Assembly (NCBI GenBank): GCA_012514255.1
Contig: JAAZAP010000191.1
Location: forward strand, 1 to 26,301
Length of the DNA stretch: 26,301 nucleotides
Reading direction: 5' to 3'
Origin: Bacteroidales bacterium
Lineage (GTDB): Bacteria; Bacteroidota; Bacteroidia; Bacteroidales; VadinHA17
The position numbers and the translations under genes are program-made. Of the stretch, positions 1 through 7,454 are shown one piece after another. Position 1 is the first letter of the stretch; every line of letters starts with the position of its first letter. The notes below the pieces were generated by a model. That model was not told the DNA's origin. It saw nothing but the letters and a program-made list of their open reading frames with translations, and did no database searches.

Positions 1-148
1 ATCTGTTAATTTTTTAAGTTTAACAATGGCAGGGACGGATTGTTGGCAAAGCAGCGGTTGGATACCGGTTTAGCATTTTTTTCCGTGGTTGCAATCAGTG
101 CAAATCTGTCCACCTGTCGTATAACGGGGTCAAAGATAATCATTATTA

Positions 149-176
149 GGCAACAGGCAAGAGGCAATAGGCAATA
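149..176. repeat. Short heptamer tandem repeat, four units (GGCAANA)
   Basis: Four consecutive 7-bp units read GGCAACA, GGCAAGA, GGCAATA, GGCAATA. Read on the minus strand the unit is TATTGCC, which resembles GATTGTC and GGTTGTC in the two other heptamer arrays of this window (2742-2854 and 13728-13853). I infer that the three belong to one repeat family. Confidence 0.6.
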
Positions 177-309
177 GTGAGGAGAATGGCCTGCGATCAG
201 GTTAAAGGCAGGGTTATTTCATGGTCAGCTGGCAGAGAAGGAGCCGGCCTGCCGCGATGGCAAAAGTGGAGTCGGCACTATTCAGTCAAAGAAACAACAT
301 GCAAAAGGT

Positions 310-328
310 ATCATACAAAATGTATGAT
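310..328. promoter_or_regulatory. Inverted repeat upstream of the ATPase promoter, possible operator
   Basis: Perfect 8-bp arms ATCATACA and TGTATGAT are separated by 3 bp. The motif ATGCAAAA flanks it as a direct repeat (299-306 and 327-334). The centre lies about 45 bp upstream of the start point inferred from the -7 box at 350-357, where an activator or repressor could bind. An inverted repeat of this size is expected a few times by chance in 26 kb, so only its position makes it a candidate. Confidence 0.25.
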
Positions 329-349
329 GCAAAATGTTGATAAAATGTG

Positions 350-357
350 TATATTTG
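350..357 (+). promoter_or_regulatory. Bacteroidota-type -7 box for the ATPase gene
   Basis: TATATTTG matches the consensus TAnnTTTG and ends 19 nt before the ATG at 377. It overlaps the upstream in-frame ATG at 347, so the shorter start at 377 is preferred. No clear -33 TTTG is seen at the usual spacing. Confidence 0.5.
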
Positions 358-376
358 CAATATAAAACGACTTATC

Positions 377-1507
377 ATGACTTCAAAAAACCCATTTCCT
401 GTAGTCGGATATCATGGGAGTAAGCTATTTTGCGACAGAGAGACAGAAACTGAGAGACTTTTAGTGAATCTCACCGGAGGATTGAATACGACCCTGATTT
501 CTCTTCGTAGAATGGGGAAAACTGCACTAATTTATCATGTTTTTGATAAAATATTAAAAGATAACAGATCGGTTTGTCTCTATGTTGATCTTTATCCCAC
601 AAGGAACGTCAGGGATCTTACACGTCAGCTGGCGACAGTTTCAATGAATGTACTGCCACGGAAAAAAAAGGCGGGGAATCGTTTTCTTTCTTTTCTTAAA
701 GGATTAAGGCCGGTTATTACTTATGATCCACTGACAGGGGCGCCGGGGGTGAAGTTTGAATATTCATCTGCCTCGGAATATGAGGTTACGCTTAGTGCCC
801 TGCTGAAGTTTCTTGATGATCTCGGGACTGAAATTTACCTTGCATTCGATGAATTCCAGTCGATTGCCTCATACGAGGAGGGAAATGCCGAGGCCATGCT
901 AAGGACTGTTATTCAGCCGCTGAAAAATATTCATTTTATATTCAGTGGCAGCAACAAGCATATGATGCATGATATCTTTCACAGCTCAAAGAGACCTTTC
1001 TTTGCAAGTACCAGAATTATGAGCCTGTCGGCTATCTCTGATGACAGTTACAGCCGGTTTATCGGGGAGAAGTTTGCAGAAAACAAAAGAAAGATATCTC
1101 AGGAAGCGATCAGTTTTGTACTTGACTGGACCAGACGGCATACATACTATACCCAGTCTGTTTGCAATACCCTTTTCAGCACCGGTGCGAAAGAAATTGA
1201 TATACAGTTTGTGAAAGCGGTGTGTGGGGAAATCCTGGATGAACAGGAAAAGACATTTCTGCAATACCGCCATCTGCTTACATCCAACCAGTGGCGGCTT
1301 CTCATGGCCGTGGCGAAGGAGGGGAGGGTATATAAGCCCCAGTCAGGGGAATTCCTTCGCAAGCATTTCCTGGGAACGCCTGCGGGATCAAAGAGAGCTG
1401 TTGATGCCCTGCTTGACAAGGAGATGATCTATTTGGAGAGTGACGGCAACGGGAGGTATTATTCTGTTTATGATCTTTTTCTCTCGAGGTGGCTGGAGCG
1501 GCAGTAG
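377..1507 (+). CDS. Stand-alone P-loop ATPase, ATPase_2/AAA type
   Basis: A 376-residue ATPase of the ATPase_2 (archaeal-type AAA/STAND-like) group; its biological role is unknown. The N-terminus has the group's F-x-x-R-x-x-E lead-in (F18 to about E24). The Walker A is the variant RRMGKT (44-49), which lacks the usual first glycine. The Walker B is IYLAFDEFQ (153-161), with catalytic-type D158/E159. A sensor-1-like FIFSGSNK follows at 188-194. Residues from about 300 to the end look like a winged-helix module. There is no signal peptide or membrane segment, so it is presumably cytosolic. The in-frame ATG at 347 is rejected because a -7 box overlaps it. No partner gene is adjacent; the 51-bp palindromic array begins 90 bp downstream. 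By eye the gene is more A+T-rich than the asnS-rpoN region, which could reflect transfer. Family assignment is good; function is not assigned. Confidence 0.85.
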   Translation: MTSKNPFPVVGYHGSKLFCDRETETERLLVNLTGGLNTTLISLRRMGKTALIYHVFDKILKDNRSVCLYVDLYPTRNVRDLTRQLATVSMNVLPRKKKAGNRFLSFLKGLRPVITYDPLTGAPGVKFEYSSASEYEVTLSALLKFLDDLGTEIYLAFDEFQSIASYEEGNAEAMLRTVIQPLKNIHFIFSGSNKHMMHDIFHSSKRPFFASTRIMSLSAISDDSYSRFIGEKFAENKRKISQEAISFVLDWTRRHTYYTQSVCNTLFSTGAKEIDIQFVKAVCGEILDEQEKTFLQYRHLLTSNQWRLLMAVAKEGRVYKPQSGEFLRKHFLGTPAGSKRAVDALLDKEMIYLESDGNGRYYSVYDLFLSRWLERQ

Positions 1508-1596
1508 AGTTCGACCGGTAGCCTTCTGGCGGCAGCCAATGAATTAGTACCGGGTGCAGTCCCGAGAGTGGCCAGGGGGAGGGGGTGAGTCTGCTT
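1508..1596. other. Short spacer between the ATPase gene and the 51-bp array
   Basis: Non-coding stretch after the ATPase stop codon. I see no hairpin with a T-tract that would serve as a conventional terminator. The purine-rich stretch just before the array has no assigned role. Confidence 0.3.
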
Positions 1597-2032
1597 TTAC
1601 AATTCTTGCAGGTCTACGACCTGCGTGGAAATGATGCAGGCTCTGTTCCCTGCGTGGATATGATGCAGGCTATTTTCTACAATTCTTGCAGGTCTACGAC
1701 CTGCGTGGAAATGATGCAGACTCTGTTCTACAATTCTTGCAGGTCTGCGACCTGCGTAGATATGATGGGGGCTCTGTTCGGCAGTTCTTGCAGGTCTACG
1801 ACCTGCGTGGAAATGATGCAGGCTCTGTTCTACAATTCTTGCAGGTCTACGACCTGCGTGGAAATGATGCAGGCTCTGTTCTACAATTCTTGCAGGTCTA
1901 CGACCTGCGTGGATATGATGGGGGTTCTGTTCTACAGTTCTTGCAGGTCTACGACCTGCGTAGATATGATGGGGGTTCTGTTCTACAATTCTTGCAGGTC
2001 TGCGACCTGCATGGATATGATGCAGGCTATTT
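1597..2032. repeat. Tandem array of 51-bp units, each carrying a perfect 17-bp palindrome
   Basis: Eight units, each with the palindrome GCAGGTC-TAC/TGC-GACCTGC, begin their palindromes at 1608, 1688, 1739, 1790, 1841, 1892, 1943 and 1994. Spacing is exactly 51 bp except between the first two (80 bp), where an extra 29-bp partial unit without the left part of the palindrome sits. Both 7-bp arms are identical in all eight copies. The 3-bp centre is TAC in six copies and TGC in two (copies 3 and 8). The flanks vary: AATTCT or AGTTCT before the palindrome, and GAAATGATGCAGG or GATATGATGGGGG after it. Because 51 is divisible by 3, any frame open in one unit is open through the array; this explains two long open frames encoding 17-residue repeats that I do not regard as genes. 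The array lies between convergent genes, and its last unit supplies the stop codon of the gldA-like gene. Possible roles are a protein-binding array, a REP-like mobile repeat, or a 3'-end hairpin cluster. Confidence 0.9.
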
Positions 2033-2737
2033 GCCTGTCAGCTGGCGGAATGTCTCCTCGAGGCGGTCGCCGGCGAGGGATGAGATCTGGTCAATGGGTC
2101 CGTCAGCAATGATGCGGCCGTGGTCAATTATTATCACCCGGCTGCAGATGGCCTCAACCTCCTGCATTATGTGAGTTGAGAGCATCACGGTCTTTTCCTT
2201 TCCGGCCTCGGAGATGAGGTTACGGATCTCTACTATCTGGTTGGGATCGAGACCGGTGGTGGCCTCATCAAGTATCAGCACTTTCGGATCATTGATCAGC
2301 GCCTGCGCCAACCCCACACGCTGCCTGTAGCCCTTCGACAATGCACCGATCTTCTTCCCTTGCTCCGGGGTAAGACCGGTACGCTCTACCACAGAGTTGA
2401 CAGCCTCTCTGCTTCTTTTTCCAAGTCCATATATGTCAGCAACGTAACCCAGGTACTCCCTGACGTACATGTCAAGATAGATGGGATTGTTTTCAGGCAG
2501 GTAACCGATCAGTCGTCTCATCTCCCTGGCTGACGGTCCGGCCGGGTGGCTACAGACAGTCACCTTTCCCGAATCTGCCGGGAAGAATCCGGTGATGATT
2601 TTCATCATTGTCGATTTTCCCGCGCCGTTAGGACCGATAAACCCTACTATCTCTCCTGCCGGGATGGTGAAGGAGACATCGTCAAGGGCCTTTTGCGGCC
2701 CGTAGAGCTTGGTTACGTTATTTACAACAATAGACAT
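2027..2737 (-). CDS. gldA: GldA-like ABC transporter ATP-binding protein
   Basis: ATP-binding subunit of an ABC exporter; the closest family I recognise is GldA, which in gliding Bacteroidota works with the GldF and GldG membrane subunits. The 236 residues contain Walker A GPNGAGKST (35-43), a family-typical block around GYLPENNPIYLDMYVREYL (78-96), the signature LSKGYRQ (133-139), Walker B VLILDE (153-158) and the switch histidine H189. The usual LDEPTTGLDP reads LDEATTGLDP, with alanine replacing proline at 159. From what I recall, flavobacterial GldA proteins are around 300 residues; this one lacks a middle stretch after the ATPase core but keeps a typical last helix (LEETFRQLTG), so it looks compact rather than truncated. 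Its stop codon lies in the last 51-bp repeat. No gldF or gldG is in the window. It lies downstream of the universal stress protein gene in the same orientation, separated by 117 bp of heptamer repeats. Confident as an ABC ATPase, moderately so as GldA. Confidence 0.85.
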   Translation of the reverse strand: MSIVVNNVTKLYGPQKALDDVSFTIPAGEIVGFIGPNGAGKSTMMKIITGFFPADSGKVTVCSHPAGPSAREMRRLIGYLPENNPIYLDMYVREYLGYVADIYGLGKRSREAVNSVVERTGLTPEQGKKIGALSKGYRQRVGLAQALINDPKVLILDEATTGLDPNQIVEIRNLISEAGKEKTVMLSTHIMQEVEAICSRVIIIDHGRIIADGPIDQISSLAGDRLEETFRQLTGK

Positions 2738-2741
2738 TGAG

Positions 2742-2854
2742 GATTGTCGATTTGCGGTTTACGATGTGCTATTGTCGATTTCAGGATCTGCAACGTGCGA
2801 TATTAGATGTACGAACTCAGATCTGTATTAATCTACAATCAACAATCAACAATT
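2742..2854. repeat. Degenerate heptamer array filling the gap between usp and gldA
   Basis: Almost the whole gap can be cut into 7-bp units. They begin GATTGTC, GATTTGC, GGTTTAC, GATGTGC, TATTGTC, GATTTCA, GGATCTG; an 8-bp step (2791-2798) follows; then GATATTA, GATGTAC, GAACTCA, GATCTGT, ATTAATC, TACAATC, AACAATC, AACAATT. The period is clear although the units differ. The array starts 4 bp from the gldA-like start codon and ends at the base before the stop codon of the stress protein gene, so any gldA promoter must lie within or beyond it. Confidence 0.6.
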
Positions 2855-3697
2855 CTAACCATACATAAATTGTCCGAGGTTGGCAAATGCCGAGGACGGG
2901 TTCACACAACAAACGGGTATCTTGGAGCTGTTTGCAATAATATACTGTTCCTTTGCACCCCATACATAGTCGGCAAAAGTGATATCCTTGGTGGTCATGA
3001 TCAGTATCAGGTCAGCCTTCATCTCGTGGGCTATTTCAAGGGCGCGTTCGCCAAGCTTATCGGCAGGGATTTCACGGATCTCGTACTCAATGTTGTTTTG
3101 GATCAGCATCCTCACCGTGTAATTAAGATTGAGGTTGGTCTTTTTGGCAAGCGAATCGTCCTTCCTCATTGCCTTGAGGATATGAATCTTTGAATCGAAA
3201 TATTTTCCCATGAAGATTGCCATGGAGAGTTTCTCTTTCTCTTCAGACCGAAAATCAACAGGGAAGACTATGTCGTGGTATCTCTCATTGTCGTTTGGCG
3301 GAGCCTGGACAACGATGTAAGGCACCTTTGACTTGGCTATCACCTTCAGCGCCCAGCTGCCTGTCAGTTTCTGCATCCCGCTCATGCCGTGCGTTCCCAT
3401 CACCACCAGTGATGCCTTGCGGTCATTGACAAATTCAGGTATCTGTTTGAAGATAGTCCCGCGGGTAACATGGGTTTTAACCTTTACCCCGAAGGTGCGT
3501 TCAACCTCAGCTCCCCTTTTTTCCATGGAACCCTGCTTGGCCTTCATGCCTCCGTCAGAGGTGATCTTGTCAACTATATGCAGAAGGCAGACATCATTGC
3601 GCGTCTGACGCGATATCTTGATGGCATGCTGCAATGCGTATTCCGTTACCGGTGTGAAATCCCATGGCACTACAATGATCTTACTGTCGACTTCCAT
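2855..3697 (-). CDS. Universal stress protein, two tandem USP domains
   Basis: A 280-residue protein with two UspA-like domains (about 1-135 and 140-280), expected to bind ATP in the cytosol and act in stress adaptation; the precise role cannot be read from sequence. The first domain opens with a strand and aspartate (IIVVPWDFTP, 7-16) and has a nucleotide-binding loop GTHG (101-104) followed by GS (113-114). The spacing between the two glycine groups is 8 residues rather than the classical 9. The second domain starts with HDIVFPVDFR (141-150) and lacks an obvious glycine loop, so it may be a non-binding repeat. It diverges from asnS. The downstream gldA-like gene is in the same direction but is separated by repeats, so cotranscription is uncertain. 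Confidence 0.9.
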   Translation of the reverse strand: MEVDSKIIVVPWDFTPVTEYALQHAIKISRQTRNDVCLLHIVDKITSDGGMKAKQGSMEKRGAEVERTFGVKVKTHVTRGTIFKQIPEFVNDRKASLVVMGTHGMSGMQKLTGSWALKVIAKSKVPYIVVQAPPNDNERYHDIVFPVDFRSEEKEKLSMAIFMGKYFDSKIHILKAMRKDDSLAKKTNLNLNYTVRMLIQNNIEYEIREIPADKLGERALEIAHEMKADLILIMTTKDITFADYVWGAKEQYIIANSSKIPVCCVNPSSAFANLGQFMYG

Positions 3698-3723
3698 AAT
3701 TCAAACGGTTTCAATTAGAATAG

Positions 3724-3754
3724 TAAAATTACCCTTTTTACCCGATTAAGTCAA
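3724..3754 (-). promoter_or_regulatory. Possible promoter of the universal stress protein gene
   Basis: On the minus strand TAATTTTA (3731 to 3724) is a 7-of-8 match to TAnnTTTG, 26 nt before the ATG. A TTGA (3754 to 3751) lies 19 bp upstream, compatible with a -33 element. The match is imperfect. Confidence 0.35.
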
Positions 3755-3861
3755 TAGGCAGGGCACCTAAGAAAAACGCCTGTGTCATATGAAAAATTGC
3801 GTTTGTGCACAAAAACAGTGCCATTTGCAGGCATATCATTCCGGAGAGAGGAACAAAATGC

Positions 3862-3869
3862 TATTTTTG
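3862..3869 (+). promoter_or_regulatory. -7 box of the asnS-rpoN operon
   Basis: TATTTTTG fits TAnnTTTG and ends 23 nt before the asnS ATG at 3893. No convincing TTTG is present at the -33 spacing. Confidence 0.5.
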
Positions 3870-3892
3870 CCATATTAATGAGATGATCATTT

Positions 3893-5281
3893 ATGAAGAG
3901 AAAAAGAGTAAAGGAGTTGCTTGCCGGCCAAGCCACAGGTGAAAAGGTGCTTGTCAAGGGGTGGGTCAGGACAAAGAGAGAGATCAAGAATGTTGCCTTT
4001 GTAGCGCTGAATGACGGCTCAACCATAAACAACATACAGATTGTCATTGACATAAATGCATTCCCGGCAGAGCTGCTGAAGGATATTACAACCGGTGCAA
4101 GCCTTGCAGTGACAGGTACCCTTGTGCAGTCACAGGGTAAGGGTCAGAGTGTGGAGATCACGGCATCGGAAATAATCCTTTACGGCCGGTGTGACCCGGA
4201 GACCTATCCTTTGCAGAAGAAGGGTCATTCAATGGAATTTCTTCGTGAGATTGCCCACCTGCGGTTCCGCACCAACACCTTCGGTGCCGTGATGCGCATC
4301 AGGCATGCGATGGCTTTTGCAGTGCACAAATACTTCAATGACAGGGGCTTCTATTACCTTCATACACCTATCATCACCGGCAGTGATGCCGAGGGAGCAG
4401 GTGAGATGTTCCACGTCACCGCCCTTGACCCTGAGAATCCTCCGCGGACGGCTGACGGCAGGATCGATTACGATCAGGATTTCTTTGCCAGACCCACGAA
4501 TCTCACCGTATCGGGACAGCTTGAGGGTGAGCTGGGAGCCCTGGCACTGGGAGAGATCTATACCTTTGGGCCGACCTTCAGGGCAGAAAACTCAAATACC
4601 CCGCGCCACCTGGCCGAGTTCTGGATGATTGAGCCGGAGATGGCCTTCTGGGATATCAATGACAACATGGATCTTGGGGAGGATTTTACCAAGTACCTCA
4701 TCCGCTATGCCCTAGACAACTGCCGCGATGACCTTGAGTTCCTGAACAAGATGATTGACAACGGCCTGATTGAGAGGCTTGAGTTTGTGCTTGCCGACAG
4801 CTATATGAGGCTGACCTACACGGAAGCGGTTAAGATACTGGAGGCATCAGGCCGAAAGTGGGAGTATCCCGTGGGCTGGGGTCGTGACCTGCAGGCAGAA
4901 CATGAGCGATACCTCGTGGAGACACACTTTAGGAGACCGGTGATACTTACCGATTACCCGATGGACATCAAGGCTTTTTATATGAAGCAGAATGATGACG
5001 GGAAAACGGTGAGGGCCATGGATGTTCTTTTCCCCGGCATCGGTGAAATAATCGGCGGTTCGCAGAGGGAAGAGGAGCTGGATAAGCTGACGCGAAGGAT
5101 TCAGGAGCTGAACCTGCCGCTGAAGGATCTGTGGTGGTACCTCGACACACGGAGATTCGGCACTGCGCCGCACTCAGGCTTCGGCCTTGGCTTTGCACGG
5201 CTGATTCTTTTCATGACCGGTATGTCAAACATCCGCGATGTTGTACCCTTCCCCCGTACCCCCAGAAACGCTGAATTCTAA
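3893..5281 (+). CDS. asnS: Asparaginyl-tRNA synthetase
   Basis: Class II aminoacyl-tRNA synthetase that charges tRNA-Asn in the cytosol. The 462 residues show the N-terminal OB-fold anticodon-binding domain (about 15-100) followed by the catalytic core. Motif 2 is [15 protein letters not shown] (229-243) with its ATP-binding arginine, and motif 3 is GFGLGFARL (429-437) near the C-terminus, as expected. The asparagine-type enzyme is favoured over aspartyl by the overall length, the absence of the large bacterial AspRS insertion, and the C-terminal stretch [10 protein letters not shown]. An insertion around 177-200 (ALDPENPPR and after) is seen in some AsnRS. The start follows a good -7 box. 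rpoN begins 20 bp after its stop, so it probably leads a three-gene operon. Confidence 0.97.
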   Translation: MKRKRVKELLAGQATGEKVLVKGWVRTKREIKNVAFVALNDGSTINNIQIVIDINAFPAELLKDITTGASLAVTGTLVQSQGKGQSVEITASEIILYGRCDPETYPLQKKGHSMEFLREIAHLRFRTNTFGAVMRIRHAMAFAVHKYFNDRGFYYLHTPIITGSDAEGAGEMFHVTALDPENPPRTADGRIDYDQDFFARPTNLTVSGQLEGELGALALGEIYTFGPTFRAENSNTPRHLAEFWMIEPEMAFWDINDNMDLGEDFTKYLIRYALDNCRDDLEFLNKMIDNGLIERLEFVLADSYMRLTYTEAVKILEASGRKWEYPVGWGRDLQAEHERYLVETHFRRPVILTDYPMDIKAFYMKQNDDGKTVRAMDVLFPGIGEIIGGSQREEELDKLTRRIQELNLPLKDLWWYLDTRRFGTAPHSGFGLGFARLILFMTGMSNIRDVVPFPRTPRNAEF

Positions 5282-5301
5282 ACAACAGGATAAAAGTCGT
5301 T

Positions 5302-6765
5302 ATGCTCGACCAGAAACTCCAACAGAAGCTGTTACAGAAGCTCTCGCCACAGCAGATCCAGATGATCAAGCTGCTGGAGGTGCCTGCAATGCAGTTGGAG
5401 CAGCGCATCAAGAAGGAACTGGAAGAGAATCCGGCCCTGGAGGAGGGTCCTGATGATGACGAGCTGCACAATGAGGAGGATGAGGATGATGTTGATCAGG
5501 AGCAGGCTGAGCGTGAGCAGGAGGAGTTCGCCCTGGATGATTACCTGAATGATGAAGATATCCCTGACTACCGCCTGCAGATCAACAATACGTCAAGGGA
5601 TGATGGGCGGCGTGAGGAGATACCATATGCTTCCGGCGCATCATTCCATGAAAACCTGTCGCAACAGTTCAATCTCCGGGTGGACACTGAGAGGGAAGAG
5701 ACACTTGGGGAATATATTATAGGCAACATTGATGACGATGGCTACCTCCGCCGTGAGGTTGAGAACATGGTTGATGACCTGGCGTTCCTGCAAAACATTA
5801 CCACCACGGAAGAGGAGCTGGATGCCATTCTTAAGGTAATACAGGACCTTGAGCCTGCCGGTGTGGGTGCGCGTGACCTGCGCGAGTGCCTCCTGCTGCA
5901 GATAGGGAGAAAGGATCAGTCGGTTCCACAAATAGCCCTCACCCGTACCGTGCTGACTGACTATTTCGAGGAGTTCTCCAAGCGGCACTATGAAAAGATA
6001 ATGTCAAGGATGGGCATAGGCGAGGAGGGGATGAAGGAGGTAATTGACGAGGTATTGAAGCTCAATCCCAAACCTGGAGGGACATTGAGCGACCCATATA
6101 CCAAATCAGCCCAACATATTATTCCCGACTTCATACTTGATCAGAGTGACAGCGGCCTGGAGCTGAGCCTGAACAACAGGAACATCCCCGAGCTGAAGGT
6201 CAACAGGGGTTACAGCGAGATGCTTGAGTCATACTCACGCAATAAAAAAGCAGGCAAGCAGAATCGTGATGCCATTCTCTTCGTCAAGCAAAAGCTTGAT
6301 GCTGCAAGGTGGTTCATCGATGCCATGAAACAGAGGCAGAACACGTTGCTCCTCACCATGAATGCCATTCTCGAATACCAGAAGGAATACTTCGCCGAAG
6401 GCGATGACACCAAGCTTAAGCCTATGATACTCAAGGATGTGGCGGAGATGACGGGGCTTGATATCTCAACCGTATCAAGGGTAGCCAACAGCAAGTATAT
6501 ACAGACCCATTTTGGGATTTACCCGTTGAAGTTCTTCTTCTCCGAAGGGATGCAGACCGATGGAGGGGATGAGGTGTCAACCCGGGAGATCAAGCGGATA
6601 TTGCAGGAGTGCATCAATAATGAGGATAAGCGCAAGCCTCTTACAGACGAGAAGCTGACTGAGATCCTCCAGGAGAAGGGATACCAGATAGCCCGGCGCA
6701 CGGTGGCCAAGTACCGTGAGCAGCTGAACATTGCCGTTGCCAGGATGAGGAAGGAGATAACATGA
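5302..6765 (+). CDS. rpoN: RNA polymerase sigma-54 factor
   Basis: Alternative sigma factor sigma-54, which directs RNA polymerase to -24/-12 promoters and needs an enhancer-binding ATPase for open-complex formation. The 487-residue sequence has the glutamine/leucine-rich region I (QKLLQKLSPQQIQMIKLL, 8-25), a strongly acidic region II (about 47-77), the core-binding region III, a helix-turn-helix around LKDVAEMTGLDISTVSRVA, and the diagnostic RpoN box ARRTVAKYRE (464-473) near the C-terminus. All expected parts are present. It follows asnS by 20 bp, and its stop overlaps the start of the next gene (ATGA). No enhancer-binding protein is in the window, and I did not identify any convincing -24/-12 promoter. 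Confidence 0.97.
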   Translation: MLDQKLQQKLLQKLSPQQIQMIKLLEVPAMQLEQRIKKELEENPALEEGPDDDELHNEEDEDDVDQEQAEREQEEFALDDYLNDEDIPDYRLQINNTSRDDGRREEIPYASGASFHENLSQQFNLRVDTEREETLGEYIIGNIDDDGYLRREVENMVDDLAFLQNITTTEEELDAILKVIQDLEPAGVGARDLRECLLLQIGRKDQSVPQIALTRTVLTDYFEEFSKRHYEKIMSRMGIGEEGMKEVIDEVLKLNPKPGGTLSDPYTKSAQHIIPDFILDQSDSGLELSLNNRNIPELKVNRGYSEMLESYSRNKKAGKQNRDAILFVKQKLDAARWFIDAMKQRQNTLLLTMNAILEYQKEYFAEGDDTKLKPMILKDVAEMTGLDISTVSRVANSKYIQTHFGIYPLKFFFSEGMQTDGGDEVSTREIKRILQECINNEDKRKPLTDEKLTEILQEKGYQIARRTVAKYREQLNIAVARMRKEIT

Positions 6766-7454
6766 GCCAGGAGGTAAATGGAACACCCGGCGACGGGTTG
6801 CAGGAGGAGCCCGTCAGTGGAAAATCAGGGGACAATAAACATCTGAAGACGGTTTCAGAGATCGTGGCCGTGATCTTTCACCCGGTATTCATGCCGCTGT
6901 ACGGATTGCTCATTATCTTCAGTTCACATACGCTTCTCTCCTTCATCCCGGCGCAGATGAAACGTATGATCTTCATTCTTGTCATGGCCAATAATGTTCT
7001 GCTGCCCCTGGCGCTGGCTGCAGTTCTTCATGCCAGGGGCGCCATCGCCAGTTTTCATGCCCGCGGCCGGAATGAGAGAGTGCTGCTGCTCACCTTTGCC
7101 CTGATGATGTACAGCCTGACAGCTTTCGTTCTTCTGAGGATGCAGGTGCCCTCCCTCTTCAAGGCATATTTCATATCAATAGCTGTTGTCACCCTTGTCA
7201 CCCTGGTGGTGACCACTTTCTCAAGGATCTCATTGCATGCGGCAGGATTCGGAGGATTGCTGATGCTGGTGGTAACAATGATAATACTGTACCATATAAG
7301 CATGGTATGGCAGATTGTGGCCGTTCTGCTCACGGGAGGAGCGGTGATGTCATCACGGATCTGGAAGGGTGATCACAATGCTGCGGAGGTATGGGCAGGA
7401 CTGCTCATCGGGGCAGCGGTGATGGGGCTGTCACTTTTCCTTATGCTCAAGTAG
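6762..7454 (+). CDS. PAP2-like polytopic membrane protein with altered phosphatase motifs
   Basis: A 230-residue inner-membrane protein with a hydrophilic N-terminus (1-30) and about six hydrophobic segments. The second half resembles the PAP2 phosphatase fold: SRISLHAAG (154-162) sits where PSGH is normally found, and SR-x5-H-x3-E (S198, R199, H205, E209) sits where SR-x5-H-x3-D is expected. The charged segment HARGRNERV (99-107) may correspond to the KxxxxxxRP motif. The aspartate-to-glutamate change and the lost PSG leave both histidines but make catalysis uncertain. It could be a lipid phosphatase variant or a non-catalytic relative. Its ATG overlaps the rpoN stop, and its 3' end overlaps the convergent glycosyltransferase gene by 24 bp. 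Confidence 0.75.
   Translation: MSQEVNGTPGDGLQEEPVSGKSGDNKHLKTVSEIVAVIFHPVFMPLYGLLIIFSSHTLLSFIPAQMKRMIFILVMANNVLLPLALAAVLHARGAIASFHARGRNERVLLLTFALMMYSLTAFVLLRMQVPSLFKAYFISIAVVTLVTLVVTTFSRISLHAAGFGGLLMLVVTMIILYHISMVWQIVAVLLTGGAVMSSRIWKGDHNAAEVWAGLLIGAAVMGLSLFLMLK

Larger units (their letters stand above)
1..376. other. Intergenic region without a recognisable gene
   Basis: I see no convincing coding region here. The one short open frame (177-365) has no recognisable features, and its end overlaps the promoter and start of the next gene. The stretch contains four tandem 7-bp units at 149-176, an inverted repeat at 310-328 and a -7 promoter box at 350-357. What lies left of the window is unknown, so the region could include the end of a flanking intergenic repeat or a decayed gene. 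Confidence 0.5.

Noticed and set aside
177..365. 62-residue open frame upstream of the ATPase gene
   Set aside because: No recognisable protein features, and it overlaps the promoter and inverted repeat of the ATPase gene.
1597..2032. CRISPR array
   Set aside because: Units are contiguous and nearly identical, without distinct spacers of similar length, and no cas genes are present.
1585..2174. Two overlapping open frames with 17-residue repeats (for example LQFLQVYDLRGNDAGSV) across the 51-bp array
   Set aside because: The unit length is a multiple of three, so any stop-free frame in one unit stays open through the array. There is no start signal, both frames are equally open, and one runs antisense into the gldA-like gene.
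3802..3813. 12-bp palindrome TTTGTGCACAAA between the universal stress protein gene and asnS
   Set aside because: Several 12-bp palindromes are expected by chance in 26 kb and nothing else ties this one to regulation.
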